37,455 nucleotides of DNA from NCBI RefSeq assembly GCF_008120935.1, contig NZ_RDBO01000055.1, positions 224,730-262,184 on the forward strand. Reading direction: 5' to 3'. Each line of letters opens with the position of its first letter. The first letter of the stretch is position 1. The notes under the pieces were generated by a model that saw only the letters and a list, made by a program, of their open reading frames with translations, had not been told where the DNA came from and did not search any database. Below are positions 15,528 through 22,830 of this stretch, in pieces. Made by a program: the position numbers and the translations under genes. This stretch comes from Streptomyces sp. sk2.1. Its GTDB lineage: Bacteria > Actinomycetota > Actinomycetes > Streptomycetales > Streptomycetaceae.

Positions 15528-16250
15528 TCAGCCCACGTCGTCGAAGACGTCCGCGAAGCCCAGCTCGTCGAGGTCCGGGAGCCCCGGCACGCCGCCCGAC
15601 GCCCCTGCCCGGCCCGAAGCCCCCGACACCCCGGACGCGCCCGCCCCATGAGGCGCACGGGAGACACGAGGCGTGTGCGACGTGTGCGACGTACGAGATG
15701 CCCCGGGAACGCCGGGAACTCCGGACGCACCGCCGGCAACCGGCGTACCGGGGACGCCCTGGACCCCCCGGGTACCCGGTTCGCCCGGCAGTCCGGACGG
15801 TGCCCGGTCATGTCCCTCGTTGACGAGGACCCAGACCGTGACCTCTCCCGACGAGCTGTCGCGTACGCCCCACTCCTCGGCGAGCGCGCTGATGATGTTG
15901 AGCCCGCGGCCGCCGCGCGCCGTCACCGAAGGCGTGGCCGGGACGGGCCTGGTCGGGCCGCCCCCGTCCGTCACCTCGACGGTCAGCCCACCGGCTCTGT
16001 CGACGCGCCACGCGGCGCGGATGTCGCCGTCCCCCACATCCGTGTGTCGCCCCAGCGGCCTCCCGTGCCGGCAGGCATTGCTGAGCAGTTCGGAAAGAAT
16101 CAGTACAGCATCGTCGACGACCGAATCCGACACCCCGTGGCTGCGCAACTGCTCGCGCATCCGGTGCCGCGCCTGGCCCACGCCCGCAGGGCCATGGGGT
16201 ACGGCCATGCTCGACGACGTGGGCACCTTCTGTGCCACCACCAACGCCAC
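15528..16250 (-). CDS. ATP-binding anti-sigma-like regulator with collagen-like tail
   Basis: The 240-residue protein has an N-terminal HATPase_c domain (about 15-145). Its N-box is ILSELLSNACRHG, G1 is VEVTDGGGP, and ARGGRGLNIISALAEEWG completes the lid. Such RsbW-like proteins control sigma factors or their antagonists. From residue 153 to about 222 comes a Gly-X-Y tail (GLPGEPGTRGVQGVPGTP and more), interrupted by a His/Ser/Thr stretch, then a conserved-looking end DELGFADVFDD. The GTG at 16250 is chosen because AAAGGAGG lies 8 bases upstream. Longer frames have no ribosome-binding site. Confidence 0.87.
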   Translation of the reverse strand: MALVVAQKVPTSSSMAVPHGPAGVGQARHRMREQLRSHGVSDSVVDDAVLILSELLSNACRHGRPLGRHTDVGDGDIRAAWRVDRAGGLTVEVTDGGGPTRPVPATPSVTARGGRGLNIISALAEEWGVRDSSSGEVTVWVLVNEGHDRAPSGLPGEPGTRGVQGVPGTPVAGGASGVPGVPGASRTSHTSHTPRVSRAPHGAGASGVSGASGRAGASGGVPGLPDLDELGFADVFDDVG

Positions 16251-16346
16251 CCCCGAGACCTCCTTTGCCCCACGCCACGGAGTGGATGCCCCCCTGGGCT
16301 GGACCGGAAACCGGCCAATGGTCTGCCGATGACGCACTCGTAACGA

Positions 16347-16361
16347 TCGAATACGTTTCGA
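16347..16361. promoter_or_regulatory. Inverted repeat TCGAA-N5-TTCGA
   Basis: TCGAATACGTTTCGA lies about 97 bp upstream of the ATPase-fold regulator in an AT-richer patch. It shares half-sites with the palindrome at 13729-13754, but the spacing is one base shorter, so the same protein need not bind both. Confidence 0.35.
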
Positions 16362-16390
16362 ATGCGCCGGTGTACTCCGCGTAACTGTTG

Positions 16391-17218
16391 TCAGGAGCGT
16401 CCCAGTTGTGCCAGAACCTGCTTCGGGCGGTTGGTGATGATGGCCTCGACGCCCAGGTCGAGGCAGAGCTCGACGTCCTCCGGCTCGTTCACCGTCCATA
16501 CGTGCACGCGGTGTCCCGCGCGGTGCAGCCGCTCGACGTAACCGGGGTGGCTGCGCACGATCCGCATGCCCGGACCCGCGATCCGCGCCCCGGCGGGCAG
16601 CCGCCCGTCGCGCAGGCGCGGCGAGAGGAACTGCATCAGGTAGACGGTGGGCAGGGTGGGGGCCGCGGCCCGGACGCGGTGCAGCGAGCGTGCCGAGAAG
16701 CTCATGACGCGCACCGGGGAGGGGCCGTCGGCCGGCGGGGCGTCGAGCCCGAAGCGCTTCAGCAGGTGCAGCAGCCGCTCCTCGACCTGGCCCGCCCAGC
16801 GGGTGGGGTGCTTGGTCTCGACGGCCAGCTGGAGCGGGCGGCCGTCGGCCCGGGTCTCGACGACGAGTTCGAGCAGCCGCTCCAGGGTGAGCACGGAGGT
16901 GAGCTCACCGGGCACCGGGTCCCAGTCGGGGGACTCCTCGCGGTCCTTCCAGGACCCGAAGTCGAGGGCGGCGAGTTCGGCGAGCTCCAGCGCGGAGACG
17001 GCGCCGCGGCCGTTGGACGTACGGTTCACCCGGCGGTCGTGCACGCACACGAGATGGCCGTCGGAGGTGAGCCGTACATCGCACTCCAGGGCGTCGGCAC
17101 CGTCCTCGATGGCCTTCCGGTATGCGGCCAGGGTGTGCTCGGGGGCGTCCTCGGACGCGCCCCGGTGCGCGATGACCTGGGTGGTCTGGGGCGTGGTCTG
17201 CTGCCGTGCGTGGGTCAC
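16391..17218 (-). CDS. Glycerophosphodiester phosphodiesterase
   Basis: The 275-residue TIM-barrel enzyme hydrolyses glycerophosphodiesters to glycerol-3-phosphate and an alcohol. Catalytic and metal residues are visible: IAHRGAS with the first His, PEHT, ECDVRLTSDGHLVCVHD with Glu, Asp and the second His, and the late HVWTVNEPEDVELCLDLGVEAIITNRP segment. No signal peptide is present, so it is cytoplasmic. The GTG start at 17218 begins right before the barrel but has a poor ribosome-binding site. Its promoter region is shared with the divergent protease gene. Confidence 0.95.
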   Translation of the reverse strand: MTHARQQTTPQTTQVIAHRGASEDAPEHTLAAYRKAIEDGADALECDVRLTSDGHLVCVHDRRVNRTSNGRGAVSALELAELAALDFGSWKDREESPDWDPVPGELTSVLTLERLLELVVETRADGRPLQLAVETKHPTRWAGQVEERLLHLLKRFGLDAPPADGPSPVRVMSFSARSLHRVRAAAPTLPTVYLMQFLSPRLRDGRLPAGARIAGPGMRIVRSHPGYVERLHRAGHRVHVWTVNEPEDVELCLDLGVEAIITNRPKQVLAQLGRS

Positions 17219-17497
17219 CGCGTCATGGTGTCACCGAGAGGCGACCGCTGTGCACACGTCGCGCGACCCGGGTGCGGCCGGGGCGTGTGCGATGCGTCGC
17301 GAGGGGGTCCGGGCACTCCGGCGCGCGGCTGCGGTGCGTCTTGCGGCGGGCAGTCGTTTTGCCCGATGTAAAGATTGATGTGCGGATGCACAGGTCCTGC
17401 TTACAGTGGCCTGACGGGCCTTGGGAAAAGCTGACTCAGGACACGTACACAGCGGATCTCTTGCCGAACATGATGTGGAACCGAGGAGTAAAGAGCT

Positions 17498-19000
17498 GTG
17501 AGCACAGAGAACGAGGACAACGAGGGCACCGCGGCAGGGTCCGTCCAGCCGTCCGTTCCGTCCGCACCTCCCGTGCCGGCCGACGCTCCTCGGGAGACGC
17601 CGGGGAGCACGCCCGGGTCCGCCCCGGCGGGAGCGGCGCCTGCCGCCGCCCCGGCCCCGGCGTACCCGCAGTCGCCCGCCCCGGTGGAAGGGACGACCGC
17701 CACCACTCCCATGGCCCCCGTTCCGGCGACGCCTCCTCCTCACGCGCCCCACACGCCCCCCGGACCCCAGTCGGCGGCCGAGGCGAACTGGCCGCCGCCC
17801 GCCGTCCCCGCGTACGCGCAGCACGGCGCCGGTGGGGGCGGTCCGGTCTGGGGCGCCCCGCCCCCGCCCTCCTCCCCCGAGCAGCCGCGCAGGCGCGGCG
17901 CGGGCGGCCTGGTCGCGGCGGTGGCGGTCGCGGCCCTGGTCGCGGGCGGCCTCGGCGGCGCCCTGGGCTTCTGGGCGGCCGACCGCAACGGCTCGGGCTC
18001 GACCACGGTCTCCGCGTCGTCCAGCCCGCAGGACCTCAAGCGCGACCCCGGTACGGTCGCGGGCGTGGCGGCCAAGGCGCTGCCCAGCGTGGTCACCATC
18101 GACGCGCAGGGCGGTGACGGCGAGGGCGGCACGGGCACCGGCTTCGTGTACGACAAGGAGGGCCACATCCTCACGAACAACCACGTGGTGGCCTCCGCGG
18201 CGGACAGCGGGCAGCTCACGGCGACCTTCTCCAACGGCAAGAAGTACGACGCGGAAGTGGTCGGCCGGGCCCAGGGCTACGACGTCGCCGTCCTGAAGCT
18301 GAAGAACCCGCCCGCGGGCCTCGCCCCGCTGTCGCTCGGCGACTCGGAGCAGGTCGCGGTCGGCGACTCCACGATCGCGATCGGCGCGCCGTTCGGCCTG
18401 TCCAACACGGTCACCACCGGCATCATCAGCGCGAAGAACCGCCCGGTCGCCTCCGGCGACGGTTCCAGCGGCAGCAACTCGTACATGAGCGCACTGCAGA
18501 CCGACGCCTCGATCAACCCGGGCAACTCCGGCGGCCCGCTGCTCGACTCCCGCGGTGCGGTGATCGGCATCAACTCGGCCATCCAGTCGACCGGCAGCAG
18601 CATCGGCCAGGCCCAGTCGGGCTCCATCGGCCTCGGCTTCGCGATTCCGATCAACCAGGCCACGAACGTCGCCCAGCAGCTGATCAAGACCGGTCAGCCG
18701 GTCTACCCGGTGATCGGCGCCACGGTCACCATGAACGAGAAGACGGGCGGCGCGGTCATCTCCGACCGGGGCGCGGGCGGTACGGAAGCCGTCTCGCAGG
18801 GCGGCCCCGCGGACCGGGCGGGCCTCCGGGCCGGCGACGTCATCACGAAGTTCAACGACACGGTGGTCGACAGCGGCCCGACCCTGATCGGCGAGATCTG
18901 GACCCACCAGCCCGGCGACCGGGTGACCCTGACCTACACGCGCGACGGCAAGTCGTCGACGGCCGAGGTCGTCCTGGGCGAGCGCAAGGGCGACAACTGA
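17498..19000 (+). CDS. HtrA/DegP-like membrane serine protease with PDZ domain
   Basis: The 500-residue protein has a long Pro/Ala-rich cytoplasmic N-terminus (1-130), an RRR stop and one membrane helix (about 137-160). An extracytoplasmic trypsin-like domain carries the triad H229 (TNNHVV), D262 (YDVAVLKL) and S344 (NPGNSGGPL), and a C-terminal PDZ domain (about 390-495) follows. Such proteases degrade or refold damaged exported proteins under envelope stress. GTG start with GAGGAG 9 bases upstream. The gene is monocistronic, followed by a hairpin at 19141-19171. A stress-responsive two-component or ECF regulator is likely, but none is encoded nearby. Confidence 0.95.
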   Translation: MSTENEDNEGTAAGSVQPSVPSAPPVPADAPRETPGSTPGSAPAGAAPAAAPAPAYPQSPAPVEGTTATTPMAPVPATPPPHAPHTPPGPQSAAEANWPPPAVPAYAQHGAGGGGPVWGAPPPPSSPEQPRRRGAGGLVAAVAVAALVAGGLGGALGFWAADRNGSGSTTVSASSSPQDLKRDPGTVAGVAAKALPSVVTIDAQGGDGEGGTGTGFVYDKEGHILTNNHVVASAADSGQLTATFSNGKKYDAEVVGRAQGYDVAVLKLKNPPAGLAPLSLGDSEQVAVGDSTIAIGAPFGLSNTVTTGIISAKNRPVASGDGSSGSNSYMSALQTDASINPGNSGGPLLDSRGAVIGINSAIQSTGSSIGQAQSGSIGLGFAIPINQATNVAQQLIKTGQPVYPVIGATVTMNEKTGGAVISDRGAGGTEAVSQGGPADRAGLRAGDVITKFNDTVVDSGPTLIGEIWTHQPGDRVTLTYTRDGKSSTAEVVLGERKGDN

Positions 19001-19140
19001 CCGCCCGGCCGTCCTCGCGCCGGCCCCGGTCCACGGCCGGGAAGGCGGGGCTGACCGCCCGGGCGGTCTGAGGGAACGGTCCCGGGAACCGGCGTGGCGC
19101 GAGAGCGTCACCGCGGGCCACGGACGTGCCGACGGTCGAC

Positions 19141-19171
19141 AAGGGGTGCTCCTCATCGAGGGGCACCCCTT
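19141..19171 (+). terminator. Terminator after the HtrA-like gene
   Basis: AAGGGGTGC (19141-19149) pairs with GCACCCCTT (19163-19171) around a 13-base loop. Confidence 0.7.
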
Positions 19172-19267
19172 CCGCATGAGCCCACCCTGCCCCTTCCCGG
19201 CCGGTCCGCCCCGCCCTGCCTCGGTCCGTACGCGAACGGTCGGGCGGCGGCAAGTCCCCATGCGGGG

Positions 19268-19285
19268 TTGAGTACTTGTACTCAA
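19268..19285. promoter_or_regulatory. Perfect palindromic operator candidate
   Basis: TTGAGTACTTGTACTCAA has 8-bp arms and a 2-base centre. It lies 92 bp upstream of a secreted-protein gene in the likely promoter region. It is of the size used by MarR/TetR-type regulators. No regulator gene is adjacent. Confidence 0.55.
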
Positions 19286-19376
19286 TCCCGGGTCAACCAG
19301 GGCTGACAGCCTGTGATGCGACGGCGCGGACGAGCGTCGCGGAAACAGCTGACACGCATTCACGGGGAGACCTGTC

Positions 19377-19832
19377 ATGTCCCGACGCATCGTTCTGTCC
19401 TCGGCCGCCGCCGTCATCGCCCTCGGCGGTGTCGGAGCCTTCGCCCTCGCCCACGCGGAGGAACGGCCGCCGACCGTGGAGAACGGCGCCGCCCACTACA
19501 CGGCCCCCGAGGGGAACCGGGACGGCTCGTTCGCCTTCACCGCCGATGTCACGGCGCCCTCCGGCCTCAAGGACCTGAAGGTACTGGCCTGGCCGGCGGC
19601 CGACCCCGCCTTCACGAAGAACGGGCTGACCGCGAAGGACATGGCCGAGGTGGAATCGGCCACCTGCCGGACCGCCGACGACGGCATCGCCCGCTGCACC
19701 TACAGGGTCACCGTGACCGCCGCCGACGCCGCCGCTTCCGGGAAGGGCACCTGGTACGTCGCCACCCTCGCCACCGCGGACGACGGCGGGACCGTGTTCG
19801 ACGAGAAGACGTCGACCTTCACGACCGGCTGA
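19377..19832 (+). CDS. Small secreted protein, function unknown
   Basis: The 151-residue protein has a signal peptide (MSRRIVLSSAAAVIALGG...AHA, about 1-26). A compact domain with two Cys follows (ATCRTADDGIARCTY), which could form one disulfide. The sequence is rich in Thr and Asp and probably all-beta. It resembles the DUF5707-type secreted proteins of Streptomyces, though I am not certain of the family. A palindromic operator lies upstream. The ATG is preceded by GGGGAGACC. Confidence 0.75.
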   Translation: MSRRIVLSSAAAVIALGGVGAFALAHAEERPPTVENGAAHYTAPEGNRDGSFAFTADVTAPSGLKDLKVLAWPAADPAFTKNGLTAKDMAEVESATCRTADDGIARCTYRVTVTAADAAASGKGTWYVATLATADDGGTVFDEKTSTFTTG

Positions 19833-20009
19833 TGCGCGGACCCGGGGACGGAACGCGTCGAGCGGGCGGGCAGGGGCTCCTCGCGGTACGAGCCCCCGAT
19901 CAGGTCCCCCGGAAGCGCAGTTGAGCAGGCGCACTCATGCCGGGGCGCCATGGTGCGCCGAGAACGGTGACACACCCCGGAGACCCGGACCAGACACGAG
20001 GAGCCAGAG

Positions 20010-20699
20010 TTGTCCGCCTTTCCCACGTACGCCGAACCGCCGGTCGGCACCCCGCCGGTCTCCGGCCGCGCCGACGGTACCGGGCGCCGACTGCCCGCCG
20101 CCCTCGCGGTCCTCGTCGCGACGGCGCTCGTGGTGTCGGCGTTCGGCGCCGAGGACCCGGCCACCTGGGTGCTGGAAACGGTGTGGGTGATGCTGGGGCT
20201 GCCGCTGCTGATCCTGCTGCGCCGGCGGTTCCCGTTGAGCGGACTGCTGTGCGGCCTGCTGGCCGTGCACGCCATGGTCCTCATCGTGGGCGGGCACTAC
20301 ACCTACGCGGAGGTGCCGGCCGGTGACTGGGTGCGCGACTGGCTCGGCCTGGACCGCAACCCCTACGACCGCTTCGGCCACCTCATGCAGGGCTTCGTCC
20401 CGGCGATCCTGGTGCGGGAACTCCTCGTCCGGACCTCGCCCCTGCGCGGCAGCCGCTGGCTCGCCCCGCTGACGGTCTGCGCCTGCCTCGCCTTCAGTGC
20501 CGTCTTCGAAATGCTGGAGTGGCTGGCGGCCGTGACCGCAGGACAGGCGGCCGACGCGTTCCTGGCCACCCAGGGCGACGTCTGGGACACCCAGTGGGAC
20601 ATGTTCTGCGCACTGATCGGCGCCACCTGCTCGTTGCTGCTCCTCAGCCGCCCGCACGACCGCGCCCTCGCCCGCCTGACGGTCCTCGCGAAGGACTGA
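20010..20699 (+). CDS. YjdF/DUF2238 integral membrane protein
   Basis: The 229-residue membrane protein has about five to six helices. Family signatures are clear: HAMVLIVGGHYTYAEVP (about 90-106), NPYDRFGHLMQGFVPA (about 117-132), FEMLEW, and QGDVWDTQWDMFCALIGA (about 188-205). The conserved His, Asp and Glu in the membrane suggest metal or proton handling, but no function is established. The TTG start is supported by GAGGAG 6 bases upstream and by absence of a better start before the first helix. Confidence 0.9.
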   Translation: MSAFPTYAEPPVGTPPVSGRADGTGRRLPAALAVLVATALVVSAFGAEDPATWVLETVWVMLGLPLLILLRRRFPLSGLLCGLLAVHAMVLIVGGHYTYAEVPAGDWVRDWLGLDRNPYDRFGHLMQGFVPAILVRELLVRTSPLRGSRWLAPLTVCACLAFSAVFEMLEWLAAVTAGQAADAFLATQGDVWDTQWDMFCALIGATCSLLLLSRPHDRALARLTVLAKD

Positions 20700-20848
20700 C
20701 GACGGGTCCCATGGAGGACCGATGACGGTTCTCGCGGAGGACCGGCCCGGGTGCGAACAGGGGTGATGGACCTCGTACCGACCACGGCCCCCGGGCGAGG
20801 TCCGGGGCCGGTAGGCTGTAGCCGCTCCGCAGCAGGCGGGCGGGGCAT

Positions 20849-20933
20849 GGTGGGTTGCCCGAGCGGCCTAAGGGAACGGTCTTGAAAACCGTCGTGGCGC
20901 GAGTCACCGTGGGTTCAAATCCCACACCCACCG
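20849..20933 (+). tRNA. tRNA-Ser (anticodon TGA)
   Basis: The 85-base gene has a GGTGGGT/ACCCACC acceptor stem, a long variable arm typical of serine and leucine tRNAs, an ACGGT-CTTGAAA-ACCGT anticodon arm (TGA) and a GTGGGTTCAAATCCCAC T-arm. CCA is not encoded. Confidence 0.97.
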
Positions 20934-20944
20934 CAGCGGATTCA

Positions 20945-20973
20945 GCCCCCGACCGGCATCGCCGGTCGGGGGC
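20945..20973. terminator. Terminator after tRNA-Ser(TGA)
   Basis: A perfect 13-bp GC stem (20945-20957 with 20961-20973) has a 3-base loop and is followed by CGTTTCG. It can end the tRNA and also the converging primase-polymerase gene. Confidence 0.88.
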
Positions 20974-20982
20974 CGTTTCGTG

Positions 20983-21876
20983 TCACGGGTGGTCTTCGTC
21001 GAGCCCGGGCCGTCCGGTGCCGGTGGTGAGGCGGGCCGCCGATTCGACGGTGGCGCGGGCCTCGTGTTCGGTGAGGCCGGTGTGGACGGCGGCCCGGACG
21101 AGGGTGTCCGCCAGGGCGTCGCCGAAGCCGTGCTCGTAGGCGCGGCAGGCGGCCCAGAACAGCCGGGTGTTGCGCTGGCCCTCGTGGGCCGCGAGGACGA
21201 AGCGGACCAGCCCCCGGCCCCGGTCGGGCCGGGCCGTCGCCGGACGGTGGGGGCGTGCGGGTGGTACGAGTAGGCGCAGGAGTGCGCGGGGGCAGGGGGC
21301 CGGCGGGAGGTCGGCGGTGCCCGGGGCGAGGCGGTAGCCGCCGCGGGCGGTGACCGAGCCGGGGCCCACCAGGTAGCCGCCGGTGCCGCGGACGTCGATG
21401 CCGGGGGCGAGCTGGCTCGCCGAGTTCGGCACCGGAAGGTCCGGCGGGCCGGTCAGCCAGATGTGCCGTCCGCCGCTGGGGGTGAGCACCGTGATGGTCG
21501 GCGGGATCGTGAACAGGTGGTGCAGGGACAGCCGTCGGAGCGACGCGGCCGAGTCGCCGCCGGTGGCGTCGATGTCCAGGTCGATGCCGATGAGGTGGTG
21601 CGGGGCCCGGCCGCAGGCGATGCCGTAGCCGGTGGCCCAGGGGGCGGCCGCGAAGAGGGCGCGTACGGCGGCGGGGTCCGTGGTGGCGTCGTGGACGCCG
21701 TGGCCGGGGAGGCCGCACGCGCCCCGGCAGGTGGAACGGCGGCCGTCGTTCCGGTGCGGGGAGGGGAGCGCGGGGAGTTTGCGGGCGGTCAGCGGGAAGA
21801 CGGGGAGCCCGCGCTCGGCGGCGGAGAGCGCGTGGGCGAGGGCCAGGGCGGCGGTCTGCCGGGCAGTGATGGCCAT
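20983..21876 (-). CDS. Primase-polymerase (Prim-Pol) domain protein
   Basis: The 297-residue protein carries the archaeo-eukaryotic primase-like Prim-Pol domain. The catalytic motif is IGIDLDID, the second motif SGGRHIWL, and GIDVRGTGGYLVGPGS follows. A Cys/His segment (STCRGACGLPGHG) lies near residue 48. It could synthesise or extend primers on damaged or mobile DNA, but no helicase domain is attached. The ATG at 21876 directly precedes the conserved N-terminus. A near-consensus LexA box lies 11 bases upstream, so SOS induction is likely. It converges on the tRNA terminator. Confidence 0.9.
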   Translation of the reverse strand: MAITARQTAALALAHALSAAERGLPVFPLTARKLPALPSPHRNDGRRSTCRGACGLPGHGVHDATTDPAAVRALFAAAPWATGYGIACGRAPHHLIGIDLDIDATGGDSAASLRRLSLHHLFTIPPTITVLTPSGGRHIWLTGPPDLPVPNSASQLAPGIDVRGTGGYLVGPGSVTARGGYRLAPGTADLPPAPCPRALLRLLVPPARPHRPATARPDRGRGLVRFVLAAHEGQRNTRLFWAACRAYEHGFGDALADTLVRAAVHTGLTEHEARATVESAARLTTGTGRPGLDEDHP

Positions 21877-22207
21877 GACTCTATTTTCGTACGAATGTTC
21901 GATGAAGGGAAGAGGGCGCGGGTCCGGTCGAGTGGCGGGTGCCGGAACGCTTCTCCTGCGGCGCGGCACGGGGGATTCCGCGTTCCGGAAGCGGCCGAAC
22001 GGGGGGCGTGAGGGGTATGGGCTGGTGCTCTGGGGGCGCGTAAAGGTTTATCGGAAGGTCCTCATGCTTGCGGGGGAATCGGGCCGTACGGGTGATTCGC
22101 CGAGGGGGCGGTGGGCAGTCCTGGTCCCGCGACGTCGCGACCCGAGCCGGGGTGGCAGGCCAACTGCCCCGGTACAAGCCGTACTTCCGTTTCCTGGAGG
22201 AATTCGC
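21877..22207. other. Divergent promoter region
   Basis: Between the Prim-Pol gene (minus) and a secreted-protein gene (plus). It contains the LexA-like box at 21887-21902, the AT-rich GTAAAGGTTTATC near 22040, and a TGGAGGAATTC ribosome-binding site at the right end. No gene seen. Confidence 0.65.
21887..21902. promoter_or_regulatory. LexA (SOS) box upstream of Prim-Pol gene
   Basis: TCGTACGAATGTTCGA differs by one base from the actinobacterial SOS consensus TCGAAC-N4-GTTCGA. It ends 11 bases upstream of the Prim-Pol start codon, where a bound repressor would block transcription. Confidence 0.7.
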
Positions 22208-22519
22208 ATGGCAAGCATCCGTACCGCTCGTGTTCTCGCGGCCGTTGCCGCTCTGCCCCTTGCCGCCGTGCTCCTCGGCGGGGTGGCCCGGGCCGACAGC
22301 GGCTCGTTCGCGAACGACGGATCGAACGCGGGCGTCGCGACGGTCGTCGGCGGCGGTGTCGCCGACGACAACCTGGGCAACTCGTCCACGTCGCAGCAGC
22401 AGGCCGTCGGCGAGGGGGCGTCGAACCGGAGCGCGTCCGCGCAGGTGAACGGCTCGGCGTTCACCGCGATCGACCAGCACGACGAGAGTGTCACGGTGAA
22501 CTTCACCAAACTCTGGTGA
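22208..22519 (+). CDS. Small secreted Gln/Ser/Asn-rich protein
   Basis: The 103-residue protein has a typical signal peptide ending in GVARA-D (about 29). The mature 74 residues lack Cys and are rich in Ser, Gly, Asn, Gln and Val (NLGNSSTSQQQAVGEGASN), ending in VTVNFTKLW. Composition suggests a beta-rich, possibly self-assembling surface protein, but it has no chaplin or rodlin signature. GGAGGA lies 5 bases before the ATG. A very strong hairpin follows. Function unknown. Confidence 0.8.
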   Translation: MASIRTARVLAAVAALPLAAVLLGGVARADSGSFANDGSNAGVATVVGGGVADDNLGNSSTSQQQAVGEGASNRSASAQVNGSAFTAIDQHDESVTVNFTKLW

Positions 22520-22569
22520 GTCCCCGGCCGGGCGGGGCCCGGTCGGGGGGCGGGCCATGACCGGTCGGG

Positions 22570-22612
22570 CGGCGGCCCGCGCGAGGTGCTCCGGCACCCG
22601 CGCGGGCCGCCG
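22570..22612 (+). terminator. Strong terminator after the secreted-protein gene
   Basis: CGGCGGCCCGCGCG (22570-22583) pairs perfectly with 22599-22612 across a 15-base loop. Confidence 0.8.
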
Positions 22613-22744
22613 TGCGTCGTGTGCCGTGCGTCGTGCCGACGGCGGGGGTGGCTTCGTCGTGCTGCCGACGGGGCGGCTCCGGGGCGGTTCCGGGCGTGCC
22701 GTGCGTCGCGTGGCCGGCGGGACGGGTTCGGGATGTCGGTGACC

Positions 22745-22778
22745 TTGACAGTCGCCCCGTATCTGACGGACAGTCAGA
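22745..22778 (+). promoter_or_regulatory. Promoter and TetR-type operator of the igr-like operon
   Basis: TTGACA at 22745-22750 is a consensus -35 element. TCTGACGGACAGTCAGA at 22762-22778 is a palindrome with 6-bp arms that would cover the -10 region. CTGAC...GTCAG operators of this kind are used by TetR-family regulators of acyl-CoA metabolism. It does not match the KstR motif. Confidence 0.6.
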
Positions 22779-22830
22779 AACCAGTCGGGGAAGCCCCGAT
22801 CCGTACGCCCGTGTCCGGAAGGCGGCCGCC

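Larger units (their letters stand above)
19001..19376. other. Intergenic region with terminator and operator
   Basis: It holds a terminator hairpin (19141-19171) and an 18-bp palindrome (19268-19285) upstream of the next gene. I see no gene. Confidence 0.7.
22520..22830. other. Intergenic: terminator, promoter and operator
   Basis: It holds the terminator of the secreted-protein gene (22570-22612), short GTGCGTCGT repeats near 22613-22630, then a TTGACA -35 element at 22745-22750 and the operator at 22762-22778 for the acyl-CoA operon. No gene. Confidence 0.7.
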
